Notes: a model not told the origin generated them from the sequence alone. A stretch of 64,000 bases of DNA from Rikenellaceae bacterium (GCA_015060165.1 SUZC01000010.1:19054-83053), one strand, 5' to 3'. Counted from the first letter of the stretch, positions 27,224 through 36,333 are shown. Numbers and translations are program-made.

Positions 27224-27346
27224 GAAAATCGTCTAATGTGGCTCTTTTGGCGTCTTGCTCGTCCTCGAATTCCTCATTTACGCAGAGTAAACTGCGGATT
27301 CTCGAACTTCGGCAATCCTCAAAATAGCCTACATTATACAATTTTC
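27224..27346 (+). repeat. 123-base structured palindromic element, copy 5
   Basis: Full-length copy beginning four bases after the pgi stop. Outer arms GAAAATCGTCTAATGT and ACATTATACAATTTTC pair. Here the inner stem reads GAATTCC/GGATTC instead of GAAATCC/GGTTTC, a compensated A-T to T-A change; the central hairpin is TTTAC/GTAAA at 27277-27291. A terminator follows nine bases later. Confidence 0.85.
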
Positions 27347-27354
27347 AAGGAGTG

Positions 27355-27400
27355 AAAAAAGTAATGAGTGTCGCGTTTTCGTGGCACTCATTACTTTTTA
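27355..27400. terminator. Bidirectional terminator between pgi and the propeller lipoprotein gene
   Basis: Stem AAAAAGTAATGAGTG with CACTCATTACTTTTT around a CG-rich loop, with T runs on both strands. It serves convergent genes. Confidence 0.9.
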
Positions 27401-27445
27401 GCTATTTATGGGACTTTGGCAATCCTATTGAATTTGCGACTTATA

Positions 27446-28597
27446 TTAAAACTCTTTTTTCATCGTGAAGAACATAATCACAGGGTTGTCGCTATCCTTA
27501 ATATCTTTCATTACGGCTTGGTCGGGGAACACCTGATTGTATTCCTCGATTGTGACGGCATCGATTATAACGGCAAATTCATCTTTGTAGGTGGCACATA
27601 CGTCGTAAACATTCAGTTCTGCAAACGATGTGGTACGCTCTCCTTCTAAACGGTAGGTTTTGCCGTTTGCTTTGTTGTAGATATATGTGTTGATAAATGA
27701 GTCTTTTGTTACGGCATTGATTATAATATTATTCTTGGCCTCATATAAATTATATATGCGGACAAACGAGTCGAAATCTGCTATTATCTTGTCGGTACTC
27801 CAATCGTTGGTGTTGGTTACTCCGCCAAATTCAGCGAGGTCAATGCGGTAGGCAGGAGTTATTGTGCAGTTCTCTACGCGATATACAGTGTCTTGGAATT
27901 GAGGAGTAATCAGCACATTCTTTGCATTTGTTGCGATGTCGGGGGTGACAAAATTTACGCGCTCAAATGGACTTGGCATTGTCGTAGATTTTATCTTCAT
28001 ATCCGAATCGGTAAATACGAGCAGCGAATTGCCGTCGTTGCGCTCCTTGAAGGCATCGGACTTTTGGTTGTCTCCACTTGTCAAGCATAACCAGCTATCG
28101 CCACTCTGTACAATATTGTCGAAATCGAATAGGTATTCGATAGAGTTAATGTATTTGCCGTCAATAGTGTAGAGCAACAATTTCTCTTGTCTGCTATCTG
28201 CTACTGCAATAGCCTCTTGACCCTTGTAGTCGAGTAGTGCCACATCTTGAATAAAAGTGTACTCCTGCGGGCCTCGTCCCAAACGGCATATCTCGCTTAG
28301 AATCTCGCCTTTGTGGTTGAATACGAAGATGGTGTTAGCCTGTTCGTTATCGACCAAGATGATGTATTTGTCGGTGATGATTGTTTTTTCAATCTCACCA
28401 ACAGGGGTCTTTGTTGGGCTGAGTCGCACAAGTCGATGCGAATCTAAAAACTGGTCGGGCGAAATTTTCTCCTTGTCGCTGATTGTGATTGTGGTGATTT
28501 CGCTTTGCGATGATTGCGCTTTGTTGCACGCCACGTTACTTGCCGCAACAAGGAGCAGGAGCGATAAAATTAACTTTGTAATAGTTGTAGGTTTCAT
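27446..28597 (-). CDS. 6-bladed beta-propeller lipoprotein
   Basis: The 383-residue protein has a lipoprotein signal (hydrophobic core then SNVAC with the acylated cysteine at about 24) and a repetitive beta-rich body. Repeats of the form DKYIILVDNEQANTIFVFNHKGEIL are typical of the NHL/6-bladed propeller lipoproteins (often DUF4934-like) abundant in Bacteroidales. It is probably anchored in the outer membrane or periplasm; ligand unknown. A second member is at 41227-42444. Confidence 0.83.
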   Translation of the reverse strand: MKPTTITKLILSLLLLVAASNVACNKAQSSQSEITTITISDKEKISPDQFLDSHRLVRLSPTKTPVGEIEKTIITDKYIILVDNEQANTIFVFNHKGEILSEICRLGRGPQEYTFIQDVALLDYKGQEAIAVADSRQEKLLLYTIDGKYINSIEYLFDFDNIVQSGDSWLCLTSGDNQKSDAFKERNDGNSLLVFTDSDMKIKSTTMPSPFERVNFVTPDIATNAKNVLITPQFQDTVYRVENCTITPAYRIDLAEFGGVTNTNDWSTDKIIADFDSFVRIYNLYEAKNNIIINAVTKDSFINTYIYNKANGKTYRLEGERTTSFAELNVYDVCATYKDEFAVIIDAVTIEEYNQVFPDQAVMKDIKDSDNPVIMFFTMKKEF

Positions 28598-28811
28598 AAA
28601 AATAGTTTTTTTGAAAATGCTGATGCGAAGATGTGGAAATTTTATTTTATATCAAAATTTTCGTAATAGTTTTTTCGGCGGAATATCTCCTCCCCCGAAT
28701 TCAAGATGTTATTATATTGATTGATAGATTATTATGTTCTTTTTGCGGGGTGGGAAAAATCTTTCTGAGAAATTAGCTGTGGCGCAGGAGTCGGATTATC
28801 TGAATTTTGGT

Positions 28812-28819
28812 TATATTTG
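28812..28819 (+). promoter_or_regulatory. -7 box for the S46 peptidase gene
   Basis: TATATTTG, without a clear -33 box; predicts a leader of about 35 bases and supports the start at 28858 over the in-frame ATG at 28807, which would precede the box. Confidence 0.65.
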
Positions 28820-28857
28820 CGGTGAAAATTAGGCAAATAACGTTAAAACTGAATAAT

Positions 28858-30906
28858 ATGATTCGTAAGATTTTTATTTCGCTCTTGCTCTGCTGCTCGT
28901 TTTTGAGCGTAAGCGCAGACGAGGGTATGTGGTTGCCGAGCTTGATTGGATCACGCATCAAGGATATGCGTCAGAAGGGTTTTAAGCTCTCGGCAGAGGA
29001 TATCTATTCGATAAACCAGGCTTCGATGAAAGATGCTGTGGTCTTGTTTGGCGGAGGTTGTACAGGCGAGTATGTATCGGAGGAGGGTCTGCTTTTGACC
29101 AACCACCATTGCGGCTATGGCTCGATTCAGCAGCTCTCGTCGGTTGCTCACGACTATCTCACCGACGGTTTCTGGGCAATGTCGCGCGAGGAGGAGCTCC
29201 CTGTTCCGGGACTTTCGGTGCGTCGATTGGTGCGTATGGAAGATGTGACGGAACGAATGGCTGCAGGTGAGTCGGCAAAGGATATCCTTACCAAAGCAAT
29301 GCAGGGCGGCTATACTGCCCGAATTGAGCAGATGTATTATGGCAATCAGCAGTTTCTGTTTGTTTACGAAATATTTACCGATGTGCGTTTGGTGGGTGCA
29401 CCTCCCTCGTCAATTGGTAAGTTTGGTGGTGACACCGATAACTGGATTTGGCCACGCCATACAGGTGACTTTTCGATTTTCCGAGTATATGCAGACGAGA
29501 ATAACCGTCCTGCAAAGTACTCAAAGTCAAACAAACCCTATCGTCCTGCGCGCCACTTTGCAGTATCGACCAAAGGCGTAAAGGAGGGCGATTTTACTAT
29601 GATCTACGGCTTCCCCGGCAATACACAAGAGTATGTTACTGCTGATGCTGTGGAGTATGTGGCCGAGGTCTCTGACCCGATGAAGATTGCACTCCGCACG
29701 AAGCGTTTGGATATCATCTCTGCCGAGCAGGCTAAGAGCGCAGAGGTGCGTATCGCGTTTGCTGCTGTTCACGCATCGATTGCAAATGCGTGGAAGAAGT
29801 GGCAGGGTGAGGTTATGGGCTTGCGCCGTTTGGGTACGGTTGCCAAGAAACAGGCATATGAGCGTGAGTTTGCTGCGTGGGCAAAGTCTAAACCGGAATA
29901 TGCTTCTTTGCTTGATTCTATGAAGGCGGCTTACGAGGCCGTTACCCCCGAATATTATATTCGAGAGTTGTACAACGAGTCAGTGGGAGCAGTTTCGATA
30001 TTTGGTTTTGCTCGAAGCATTGCGGCCAATGCTGCTAAGCAGGATACAGATAACGATAAACTCTCTGCGCAGATTGCCGATTTTGCTAAGTCGTATAACC
30101 GCACGATTGATGAGCAGATTGCCGTTGCTATGCTCGATGAGTTTTTGCAGCGTATGCCCGCAGAGCGTATGCCAAAGGGAATGAAACAGGCCGTAGAGCA
30201 GAAGGGTGGAGCCAAGCAGTTTGTGGCGTGGTTGTATGATAATACCTGTCTGTTGAACGCTTCGGGTGTTACTGCCGAAAAGATAAAGGGCGATGCGATG
30301 GTTGAGTTTGCTATGCAGTTTACTCCTATCATCGAGAACAATCGCCACTATGCGTATCGTAATTTGAGCAATGTGCCTGCCATCGAGAAGTGGTATCGCC
30401 CATATATGCAGGCTCTGCGTGAGTGGGATAAGAGGCGTGCATTCTATCCCGATGCAAACCTTACGTTGCGTGTTGCCTATGGAAAGGTGGCTGGTTACGA
30501 GTATGCCGATGCCGAGTATCACAACCCTGTAACCACAATCGACGGTATTATCGCAAAGGATGATCCCAATATCTACGACTATAACATTCCTCAGCAGTTG
30601 CGCGATATCTACGCAAAGAAGGATTATGGCCGTTGGGGCGTGGAGATTGCTGGCAAGAAGAGTGTTCCCGTGTGCTTCTTGGCAACAAATCATACATCAG
30701 GAGGTAACTCAGGCTCTCCAATCATCAATGGAAAGGGTGAACTTATCGGAATCAACTTCGACCGTACTTGGCGTTCGACAATGAGCGACATTGAGTTCGA
30801 TCCCTCGATCTGCCGTAACATTTCGGTAGATATCCGCTACGTGTTGTTTGTAATTGACCGCATCGGAGGAGCAGGATACCTTCTTGATGAGATGGATTTG
30901 AAGTAG
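28858..30906 (+). CDS. dpp11: S46 dipeptidyl-peptidase, DPP11-like
   Basis: Periplasmic serine exopeptidase releasing dipeptides, used by asaccharolytic or proteolytic Bacteroidetes. The 682-residue protein starts with a signal peptide (MIRKIFISLLLCCSFLSVSA). The catalytic triad is visible as TNHHCG (His84), DTDNWIWPRHTGDFS (Asp) and GGNSGSP (Ser618). FDR at 634-636 puts an arginine exactly 18 residues after the catalytic serine, as Arg673 does after Ser655 in P. gingivalis DPP11, where it selects Asp/Glu at P1; DPP7 has glycine. DPP11 specificity is therefore inferred. Confidence 0.92.
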   Translation: MIRKIFISLLLCCSFLSVSADEGMWLPSLIGSRIKDMRQKGFKLSAEDIYSINQASMKDAVVLFGGGCTGEYVSEEGLLLTNHHCGYGSIQQLSSVAHDYLTDGFWAMSREEELPVPGLSVRRLVRMEDVTERMAAGESAKDILTKAMQGGYTARIEQMYYGNQQFLFVYEIFTDVRLVGAPPSSIGKFGGDTDNWIWPRHTGDFSIFRVYADENNRPAKYSKSNKPYRPARHFAVSTKGVKEGDFTMIYGFPGNTQEYVTADAVEYVAEVSDPMKIALRTKRLDIISAEQAKSAEVRIAFAAVHASIANAWKKWQGEVMGLRRLGTVAKKQAYEREFAAWAKSKPEYASLLDSMKAAYEAVTPEYYIRELYNESVGAVSIFGFARSIAANAAKQDTDNDKLSAQIADFAKSYNRTIDEQIAVAMLDEFLQRMPAERMPKGMKQAVEQKGGAKQFVAWLYDNTCLLNASGVTAEKIKGDAMVEFAMQFTPIIENNRHYAYRNLSNVPAIEKWYRPYMQALREWDKRRAFYPDANLTLRVAYGKVAGYEYADAEYHNPVTTIDGIIAKDDPNIYDYNIPQQLRDIYAKKDYGRWGVEIAGKKSVPVCFLATNHTSGGNSGSPIINGKGELIGINFDRTWRSTMSDIEFDPSICRNISVDIRYVLFVIDRIGGAGYLLDEMDLK

Positions 30907-30907
30907 C

Positions 30908-30934
30908 CCATAATAGCTGCATTGTACAATTTTA
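30908..30934 (+). repeat. 3' remnant of the structured element
   Basis: AATAGCTGCATTGTACAATT resembles the 3' arm of the full copies (AAATAGCCTACATTATACAA) and starts just after the peptidase stop. The 5' part is missing, so this is a degenerate fragment. Confidence 0.45.
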
Positions 30935-31022
30935 ATTTATCTCATAAAACTTTATTTGGGATTGATTGCCTCTCAGTAACCTTTTTCGGGCAAGTTTTGG
31001 GTAGGCTAATTTATAACGAAAG

Positions 31023-32678
31023 ATGTTTGAATCTCTGTTTCTGACCCATTCGGCGACGCAAGCCGTTGTGATAGTATCGCTTATATGTGCTATAGGTCTT
31101 ATCTTCGGTAAGGTGCGATTGCTGGGCGTCTCGTTGGGTGTTACATTTGTATTCTTCGTGGGTATCATAGCTGGCCATTTTGGTGTGAGCATCGATCCGC
31201 GTATGTTGCTCTTTGCCGAGAATTTCGGACTTATACTCTTTGTCTATTCGCTTGGAGTACAGGTTGGACCCGGTTTTATGAGTTCGTTCCGCTCTGGCGG
31301 AGTGCAACTCAATATGTTGGGTGTGGGCGTAATCTTGCTGGGTACGGTTATGGCGGTGGCGATGAGTTATGGTTTTGGAGTGTCGATGCCCGAGATGATG
31401 GGTGTGCTATGTGGAGCCACAACCAATACTCCAGCTTTGGGTGCATCGCAGCAGACCCTCTCGCAGCTAGGTTTGCCGACAGCGGCCCCTGCGCTTAGTT
31501 GTGCGGTGACCTACCCGTTGGGTGTTGTGGGTGTGATACTTGCCATTATCGTGATGAATAAATTTTTTGTGCGTAAGATCGATATGGCTGCTCCCAATGA
31601 GGAGCATGTGGGTAATACGTTCCTTGCAACCCTGCGAGTACAGAACCCTGGAGTCTTTGGTCGCGATATGCACAATGTGGCTGAACTTGTGCACGTGCCG
31701 TTTGTTATCTCGCGTTTGTGGCGTGATGGCAAGGTGATTCTGCCCTCGAACGATACAATCTTGATGGAGGGCGATAGAGTGTTGGTTGTGACTGCTCGCA
31801 AGGATATAGATACCATAGAGGCGATGATTGGCCAAAGGGAGAGCATAGATTGGAACTCGGATAAGGTCGATTGGAATGCACTCGATAGCCAGCTCATATC
31901 GCGACAGATTATCATTACTCGTCCCGAGATAAATGGTAAACGTTTGGGCGCGTTGCGCTTACGCAATAGCTATGGAATCAATATAACTCGCATCTACCGC
32001 AGTGGTGTGTCGTTGCTGGCTACACCCGATTTAACGTTACAGATGGGCGACTGTGTGGTTGTAGTTGGTGGAGAGCGAGCTGTGTTGAAGGTTGAGAAGG
32101 TGCTTGGTAACGCCCAGAAAGAGCTGAATGAGCCTAACCTCACGTCAATCTACATTGGTATCGTGTTGGGCCTTATTTTGGGTGCTGTACCACTTGCATT
32201 GCCCGGTATCTCAGCACCGGTGAAGTTGGGTTTGGCCGGTGGCCCGATAATCGTGGGTATATTGATTGGAACCTATGGCCCACGTTTGCACCTTATAACC
32301 TATGCCACACGAAGTGCCAATCTTATGTTGCGCGGATTTGGTCTGTCGCTCTATCTGGCTTGTTTGGGTTTGAGTTCGGGCGGCGATTTCTTTGAAACGG
32401 CAATTAGCCCGACAGGTCTTATGTGGGTTGGATTGGGATTTTTGATTACGATTATTCCAGTCTTGATTATGGGATTGGTGGCGATGCGATTCTCAAAGGT
32501 CGATTTTGGCTCGACGTGCGGAATGTTGTGTGGCTCAATGGCCAATCCTATGGCACTGAACTATACGAACGACATAATTTCGGGAGAGCACGCCTCGGTG
32601 GCATATGCTACGGTTTATCCTTTGTCGATGTTCCTTAGAGTGGTCATAGCACAGGTGGTGTTGATGGTGTTTATGTAG
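31023..32678 (+). CDS. AspT/YidE-family putative transporter
   Basis: A 551-residue inner-membrane protein with two hydrophobic AspT-YidE-YbjL duplication halves (about 1-190 and 375-551) around two TrkA-C-like soluble domains (about 205-275 and 290-365). Signature segments include CGATTNTPALGA in the first half and CGMLCGSMANPMAL in the second. AspT itself exchanges aspartate and alanine; the substrate of these Bacteroidetes homologues is unknown. No partner decarboxylase adjoins it. Confidence 0.9.
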   Translation: MFESLFLTHSATQAVVIVSLICAIGLIFGKVRLLGVSLGVTFVFFVGIIAGHFGVSIDPRMLLFAENFGLILFVYSLGVQVGPGFMSSFRSGGVQLNMLGVGVILLGTVMAVAMSYGFGVSMPEMMGVLCGATTNTPALGASQQTLSQLGLPTAAPALSCAVTYPLGVVGVILAIIVMNKFFVRKIDMAAPNEEHVGNTFLATLRVQNPGVFGRDMHNVAELVHVPFVISRLWRDGKVILPSNDTILMEGDRVLVVTARKDIDTIEAMIGQRESIDWNSDKVDWNALDSQLISRQIIITRPEINGKRLGALRLRNSYGINITRIYRSGVSLLATPDLTLQMGDCVVVVGGERAVLKVEKVLGNAQKELNEPNLTSIYIGIVLGLILGAVPLALPGISAPVKLGLAGGPIIVGILIGTYGPRLHLITYATRSANLMLRGFGLSLYLACLGLSSGGDFFETAISPTGLMWVGLGFLITIIPVLIMGLVAMRFSKVDFGSTCGMLCGSMANPMALNYTNDIISGEHASVAYATVYPLSMFLRVVIAQVVLMVFM

Positions 32679-32749
32679 CTCGGTGTGGGCTATAAAATAG
32701 CTTGCAGCGAGGAAAAGAGCATTGAATAAAATATTTTTCGGGCAAAAAT

Positions 32750-32780
32750 TTTGCAGATTATAAAATAGTCGCTATATTTG
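32750..32780 (+). promoter_or_regulatory. tRNA-Leu promoter
   Basis: TTTG (32750-32753), 19 bases, TATATTTG (32773-32780). Exact Bacteroidetes consensus, about 40 bases ahead of the tRNA. Confidence 0.9.
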
Positions 32781-32821
32781 CACACCTTTTCGGCGGAGCA
32801 TTGCCCGCCACAAGTGAAGAG

Positions 32822-32905
32822 GCCCAGGTGGTGAAATTGGTAGACACGCTACTTTGAGGGGGTAGTGAGCATTAGCTCGTGCAAGTTCGAGTCTTGTCCT
32901 GGGCA
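32822..32905 (+). tRNA. tRNA-Leu(GAG)
   Basis: Acceptor GCCCAGG/CCTGGGC, anticodon loop TTGAGGG with anticodon GAG, a long class II variable arm (GAGC/GCTC) and T-arm CAAG-TTCGAGT-CTTG. CCA is not encoded. It has its own promoter and terminator. Confidence 0.97.
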
Positions 32906-32906
32906 C

Positions 32907-32939
32907 AAAAAAAGCAGACTTTGCGGTCTGCTTTTTTTT
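32907..32939 (+). terminator. tRNA-Leu terminator
   Basis: Stem AAAAGCAGAC with GTCTGCTTTT plus a T run, directly after the tRNA. Confidence 0.93.
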
Positions 32940-33092
32940 GTGCCCATTGGCACCTATATTGACAAACCCTCCAAACCTCCCTTTGATAAGGGAGGCTTCG
33001 GGGTTGTTCTACATATGCAATATATTATATTGAGCAATAGCGTGATTGGAAAAAGTCTGACGCTTTTTTTGTGCACGTTGGCACCTTTACTA
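32930..33092. repeat. Duplicated terminator tail flanking a CCTCCCTT palindrome
   Basis: Two direct repeats, GTCTG..CTTTTTTTTGTGCCCATTGGCACCT near 32926-32954 and a close variant near 33055-33084, flank about 105 bases. In between lies CCTCCCTT-TGAT-AAGGGAGG (near 32977-32996), the palindrome behind spurious PPFDKGGF peptides. The arrangement looks like an intergenic insertion or partial duplication; no gene is seen here. Confidence 0.5.
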
Positions 33093-33099
33093 TATGCTT

Positions 33100-34683
33100 T
33101 TACTCTGCTCCGTTGTTGTTGGAGGAGGTGTTTTTGGGGCGACGGGGAGAATTATTATTGTTATTGTTGTTGCGTCTGGTCGTATTTGTGGTGGTATTAT
33201 CCATAATTGGTTGCGCAGACTGGCCTTGCTCCCAATGGAAGGGGGCGAACTCGGCTTTGGGATCGCGCCAAGAGGGTTTACGCATAGCGTAGATGATGTA
33301 TGGAATTGCAACCACAACCACGCAGCCTATAATAAGTACCGAGTACCATACCTTGTTGCTGCCTGTTGCGATCTGGCTGGGTGGTACAAAGCTCAATACG
33401 AATGCCAGCAGCGAACCGCAGAATCCGACAGCTCCAATTAACCACATCAAACCATTACCCTTCCCCAATCGGAACGGGCGAGGCGTCGATTTCATCTTGT
33501 AGCGCAGCACTATGCCGGCAGCAAACATTAGCATATACATAATCAGATAGAGCAACACGGTGAGCTGCGAGAGAATCTGATAGAACGATTGGACCGATGG
33601 CATCACTACAAACAACAGAGCCAATAGAGTCACGATGCCTCCCTGTACAAGCAGAATATTGCGTTGTACACCTCGTTTGTTACTTCGCTGGAAGAATGGC
33701 GGCAGGTAGCCCGCCTTTCCTACCGTGAAGATACCCTTCGATGGGCCTGCTACCCACGTAAGTACTCCCGCCAGCACGCCGAACATCAGAGCGATAGCCA
33801 TTATAGGTCCTGCCCACGAAATATGGAAGTGCTTGAAATAGTTGTCGAAGCCGATGAGTAGTGACTGCGTGAGGCTTATATCTTTTACCGGAATGATAAA
33901 TCCCAGCGAGAATGTGCCGAGTACGAATATGCAGACCGTAGCCAATGAACCGATGATGATAGCCTTGGGGTAGTTGCGCGAGGGGTTGTTGACATCCATC
34001 ACGTGTACTCCCATCATCTCCATACCTGCGTAGAATAGAAATATACTACTTGCCAGGACCAGATTGTCCATCTTCTTCAGATCGGGGAAGAAACTCTGCG
34101 ACATATCCATATTGTTATGCCCGCCTGTGGAGATATATACTATTCCTAGGATGATGAGTATGGCGGCGGGGATAATTGTGCCTATCATACCTCCCCACTT
34201 GCTGATTTTTCCCACCCAATCCAATCCTTTGAGCGCGATGAAGGTGGCTATCCAGTAGATTGCAAGTACGATGGCGAGTGTGAAGATCTTGTTCGAAGCG
34301 AGCGCAGCATCGTGGGCATCGTTCATTCCGATAAAGGCGATTGATACTGCTCCAAAGGTTAATACGGTGGGGTACCAGATGGTCGACTCAATCCATTGCA
34401 GCCAGATGGCCAGAAATCCCGTTTTGGGACCGAAAGCTTCACCCACCCAGCGGAATACTCCGCCCTGCTTGTCGGAGAACATAGCGGCCAATTCGGCAGC
34501 AACCATCGCCGTCGGGATGAGAAACACGATAGCGGCAAACAAGTAGTAGAATGCCGACGAAAGTCCATAGACGGCCTCTGAAGGGAGGCCTCGCAAACTG
34601 ACGACGGCAGTGATGTTCATAATGGCGAGCGTCATAACACTCAGCTTGGCAACTTTGCCTACGGTTGATTTAGTTTTATCCAT
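33100..34683 (-). CDS. gadC: Glutamate:GABA antiporter GadC
   Basis: APC-superfamily antiporter exporting GABA and importing glutamate, which with GadB consumes intracellular protons. The 527-residue protein has about twelve hydrophobic helices and begins MDKTKSTVGKVAKLSVMTLAI. Assignment rests on family resemblance and on gadB lying immediately upstream. The last 40 or so residues are a polar low-complexity tail with seven consecutive asparagines; in E. coli GadC the C-terminal plug closes the channel at neutral pH, but this tail does not resemble it. Confidence 0.88.
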   Translation of the reverse strand: MDKTKSTVGKVAKLSVMTLAIMNITAVVSLRGLPSEAVYGLSSAFYYLFAAIVFLIPTAMVAAELAAMFSDKQGGVFRWVGEAFGPKTGFLAIWLQWIESTIWYPTVLTFGAVSIAFIGMNDAHDAALASNKIFTLAIVLAIYWIATFIALKGLDWVGKISKWGGMIGTIIPAAILIILGIVYISTGGHNNMDMSQSFFPDLKKMDNLVLASSIFLFYAGMEMMGVHVMDVNNPSRNYPKAIIIGSLATVCIFVLGTFSLGFIIPVKDISLTQSLLIGFDNYFKHFHISWAGPIMAIALMFGVLAGVLTWVAGPSKGIFTVGKAGYLPPFFQRSNKRGVQRNILLVQGGIVTLLALLFVVMPSVQSFYQILSQLTVLLYLIMYMLMFAAGIVLRYKMKSTPRPFRLGKGNGLMWLIGAVGFCGSLLAFVLSFVPPSQIATGSNKVWYSVLIIGCVVVVAIPYIIYAMRKPSWRDPKAEFAPFHWEQGQSAQPIMDNTTTNTTRRNNNNNNNSPRRPKNTSSNNNGAE

Positions 34684-34738
34684 AGAACTCTGTTTTATTC
34701 GATTAATTTACGTTGTACGTATGGCAACAAGTAAACAC

Positions 34739-34777
34739 CAAACTTTGAAGAACCGGTTGACGATTCCTCAAAGTTTG
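34739..34777 (-). promoter_or_regulatory. Hairpin between gadB and gadC
   Basis: Ten-base stem CAAACTTTGA with TCAAAGTTTG around a loop containing an AACCGGTT palindrome. With no U-tract it may be an mRNA stabiliser or a leaky terminator that lowers gadC expression relative to gadB. Confidence 0.6.
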
Positions 34778-34789
34778 TGCGTGGAATTG

Positions 34790-36199
34790 TTAATGCGTAT
34801 AGACGTGTCCTTTGCAGTGTTGTTCCTTTTGGTGAGCTATGCGTGATGGTGTGGGATACTCGATTCTCTCCAATTCGCTTACAGCGTTGATTATGTCGCC
34901 AACGAGCATATCGGCCATATCGCGCGACATACCTTGTCGTACCACGATTCGCATCACCACCATATCCTCTATCGCCTTGGGCATTGTGTAGGCCGGTACC
35001 ATCCAGCCGCTCTGCAGGAGCTTATCCTGCAAATCGAAGAGGGTCCACTTCGCATCCTTCTCGTATTCGGGCTTCATCGTCCAGATGAAGAGCGGGTTGT
35101 CGAGCTGTTCGGAGTAGTTCTGGAAGCAGTGCATTTGGCCTATGGCCTGGTGGCAATATTGGGCGATGGCCATCGAGTTCTCGTGAATCTCCTTGTAACC
35201 CTCGAATCCCAGGCGGATGAAGTTGTAGTATTGAGCCAAAATCTGTGCTGCTGGGCGTGAGAAGTTCAGACCCACCTGAGTGATGTTTGCTCCCAGGTAG
35301 TTGACGCTGAACGACATCTCCTTTGGCAGATACTTCTTGTCGCGCCAGATGACCCAACCCAGTCCAGGGTATACGAGTCCATATTTGTGGCCCGATGTTG
35401 ATATCGACAACACCCACTTCAGGCGGAAATCCCATCTCTTTTTGGGGTTGAGGAATGGCAGAATAAATCCTCCCGAGGCTGCATCGACGTGAATCGGGAT
35501 GTCGTAGCCGCTCTTTTTGTTGAATTTGTCGAGTGCCGCATCCAAAGCCTCGATGTCGTCGTTCATTCCCGTCCACGTCACTCCTGCGATGGGAACGACG
35601 CAGATGGTATTCTGGTCGCACATAGCGATTGCCTGCTCGATGTTGAGCGTGGGGTGGTCGTGGGTGATGGGTACGGTGCGAAGCTCGATTTGCCACAGCT
35701 GGCAGAATTTCTCCCACACGACCTGGTAGGCCGAACTCATCACCAAGTTTGGTTTGTCGTATGGCAGACCTGCGGCTTTACGACGCTCACGCCAGCGCAA
35801 CCACGCAGCCACACCTCCGAGCATACAAGCCTCCGATGAGCCTATTCCCACAGCTCCCGTTTTCCACTCACTCTTTTCGGGCGAGTTCCAGAGATTGGCC
35901 ACCATATTGATGCATCGGCCACACATAACCGCTACACGTGGATACTCGGTCTCGTCGATGTAGTTGATGCTGACGGCCTCGTTCATCAGTCGTGTGGCGT
36001 AGTCGTCCATATAGGTTGTGACGAATGTGGCCAGGTTCAGTCGTGGCTGCGTCTGAGGAAAAGTCTCGTCCTTGACCATTTGATAGGCTATTTCGGGCGA
36101 GGTCTTGTGCTTAGGGATAAACTCTGCAGGTGCAGACTCGCGCATCTGCTCAGAACCGAATACGGCTGTTGTAACACTCTCTTTGTCGTTCTTTTTCAT
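34790..36199 (-). CDS. gadB: Glutamate decarboxylase
   Basis: PLP enzyme converting glutamate to GABA with proton consumption, for acid resistance. The 469-residue protein has the same length as E. coli GadB. The PLP lysine is in SISTSGHKYGLVYPG, and HVDAASGGFILPF carries the cofactor-contacting aspartate. The C-terminus ends in EQHCKGHVYTH, resembling the C-terminal segment whose histidine blocks the active site at neutral pH in E. coli GadB. gadC follows 106 bases downstream. Confidence 0.97.
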   Translation of the reverse strand: MKKNDKESVTTAVFGSEQMRESAPAEFIPKHKTSPEIAYQMVKDETFPQTQPRLNLATFVTTYMDDYATRLMNEAVSINYIDETEYPRVAVMCGRCINMVANLWNSPEKSEWKTGAVGIGSSEACMLGGVAAWLRWRERRKAAGLPYDKPNLVMSSAYQVVWEKFCQLWQIELRTVPITHDHPTLNIEQAIAMCDQNTICVVPIAGVTWTGMNDDIEALDAALDKFNKKSGYDIPIHVDAASGGFILPFLNPKKRWDFRLKWVLSISTSGHKYGLVYPGLGWVIWRDKKYLPKEMSFSVNYLGANITQVGLNFSRPAAQILAQYYNFIRLGFEGYKEIHENSMAIAQYCHQAIGQMHCFQNYSEQLDNPLFIWTMKPEYEKDAKWTLFDLQDKLLQSGWMVPAYTMPKAIEDMVVMRIVVRQGMSRDMADMLVGDIINAVSELERIEYPTPSRIAHQKEQHCKGHVYTH

Positions 36200-36278
36200 A
36201 GTGTAGAATTATTGTTTAGTGTTTGATTGGAATAACTGCACACTATGTTTCACAAACTATGCCAATTCCGAGTGGTAC

Positions 36279-36304
36279 AAAAAAAACCGCCACGTCTTGC
36301 GGCG
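36279..36304 (-). terminator. Terminator after the lyxose isomerase gene
   Basis: Minus strand: short GC-rich stem CGCC/GGCG with an eight-T run, 30 bases past the isomerase stop and 80 bases before gadB. Confidence 0.75.
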
Positions 36305-36333
36305 CAGCGGCTATAAGAAATTCTCGAGCAATG

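Noticed and set aside
32865..33206. 113-residue ORF with PPFDKGGF, downstream of tRNA-Leu
   Set aside because: It starts inside the tRNA and reads the CCTCCCTT palindrome, which gives such spurious peptides in many genomes.
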